6,996 bases of DNA from positions 1 to 6,996 of the forward strand of contig PMOH01000424.1 of NCBI GenBank assembly GCA_003161515.1. The letters run 5' to 3'. The position numbers and the translations under genes are program-made. The DNA comes from Deltaproteobacteria bacterium. GTDB taxonomy: Bacteria > Desulfobacterota > Binatia > Binatales > Binataceae. Shown piece by piece: positions 6,521-6,996 of this stretch; position 1 is the first letter of the stretch, and each line of letters opens with the position of its first letter. The notes under the pieces were generated by a model. It did not search any database and was not told the origin of the DNA. It was given only the letters and a program-made list of their open reading frames with translations.

Positions 6521-6996
6521 ATGAAATCGTCGAATCGAAACGCCCGTCGTTGTCTGTTTACGCTTTTGCTTCTGTTTGGTTTCGTATTTCGGGTGACGGC
6601 TGCGGATGCGAGCCTGAAAATCACCAGCGGCAATCCCGGCCTCGAGCATTTCGACGCAGACGGCGGCGTCCAGCTCGACTTCGGTCTGACCGATCAGAAC
6701 GGCAATCCGGTCGGCAACCTTCGCCCCGACAACGTGAAGGTTTTCGAGGACGGCAAGGAAGCCAAAATTCTGGATTTTCGCGGCGTCGGTCAGGGCCGTC
6801 CGGTTGACATTGTGTTCGTGCTCGATGTCACCGAGTCGATGCAGCCCTATATCGACGCCGTCAAGCAGAACGTGATCGCTTTTGCCCAGGACCTCCAGGC
6901 CAACAGCCGCGACTACCGCCTCGGACTGGTGACGTTCGAGGACTACGTGGTTTCGGCGTATCCCGACTGCAACTGCGCCTATCGCAACTCGTTTAC
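6521..6996 (+). CDS. Exported von Willebrand factor A (VWA) domain protein (N-terminal part; runs off the right edge)
   Basis: The frame is open from ATG 6521 to the window end (158 full codons), so the gene continues to the right. The upstream frame closes at TGA 6482-6484, and ATG 6521 is the only reasonable start. Residues 1-27 form a signal peptide: basic head KSSNRNARR, hydrophobic CLFTLLLLFGFVF, cleavage near VTA|AD. A short beta domain follows, with LTDQNGNPVGNL (56-67) and VKVFEDGKEAKILDF (72-86), as in the pre-VWA segment of VWFA-related proteins of Acidobacteria type. The VWA domain starts at VDIVFVLDVTESM (95-107); its metal site DVTES has Thr in place of the first Ser of DxSxS. 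YRLGLVTFEDY (132-142) is the next VWA strand. Such proteins bind ligands outside the cytoplasm through a divalent metal ion. It is divergent from the exoprotein operon, which suggests co-regulation. The C-terminal architecture is unknown. Confidence 0.88.
   Translation, partial: MKSSNRNARRCLFTLLLLFGFVFRVTAADASLKITSGNPGLEHFDADGGVQLDFGLTDQNGNPVGNLRPDNVKVFEDGKEAKILDFRGVGQGRPVDIVFVLDVTESMQPYIDAVKQNVIAFAQDLQANSRDYRLGLVTFEDYVVSAYPDCNCAYRNSF

Noticed and set aside
6550..6807. Plus-strand 85-codon frame inside the VWA gene
   Set aside because: It is an out-of-frame shadow; the correct frame from 6521 has a signal peptide and a VWA motif.

Overview
This window looks like chromosomal DNA from a GC-rich, Gram-negative bacterium. 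The evidence is GC-rich codon use, an EmrA/HlyD-type periplasmic adaptor, a lipoprotein signal with a lipobox, and several exported proteins. The left edge carries the end of an AcnA-type aconitase. A small protein with a WYLM-PPP / APLSQW pattern resembles short hypothetical proteins I recall from uncultured soil lineages near the old Deltaproteobacteria (Binatota-like). That placement is from memory and weak. I see no tRNA, rRNA, CRISPR array, insertion sequence or phage gene, and no gene-free stretch longer than about 170 bp.

Layout from left to right: (1) 1-652, plus strand, the last 216 codons of aconitase. (2) 653-717, a short gap between convergent genes with a perfect hairpin and a GGGGTTA repeat, like a dispersed extragenic element. 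(3) 718-2157, minus strand, an APH-fold phosphotransferase followed 45 bp later by a small membrane-associated or exported hypothetical protein, probably one transcript. (4) 2158-2257, a spacer with a 20-bp perfect palindrome. (5) 2258-3415, minus strand, an EmrA-like membrane fusion protein with a plausible promoter upstream. No EmrB or TolC partner is visible. (6) 3583-6401, minus strand, a two-gene operon: a large secreted beta-sandwich protein (DUF4382-like N-terminus, then carboxypeptidase-regulatory-like modules and a Cys-rich tail), then a small lipoprotein. (7) 6402-6520, a divergent promoter region framed by a perfect 10-bp inverted repeat. (8) 6521 to the right edge, plus strand, the start of an exported von Willebrand factor A (VWA) domain protein.

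The most interesting part is 3583-6996. Two exported proteins of poorly characterised type and a VWA protein are arranged divergently, and the same 10-bp word faces each start. This could be a co-regulated cell-surface or adhesion module. That is inference; no function is shown directly. The remaining genes look like ordinary metabolism and efflux genes.
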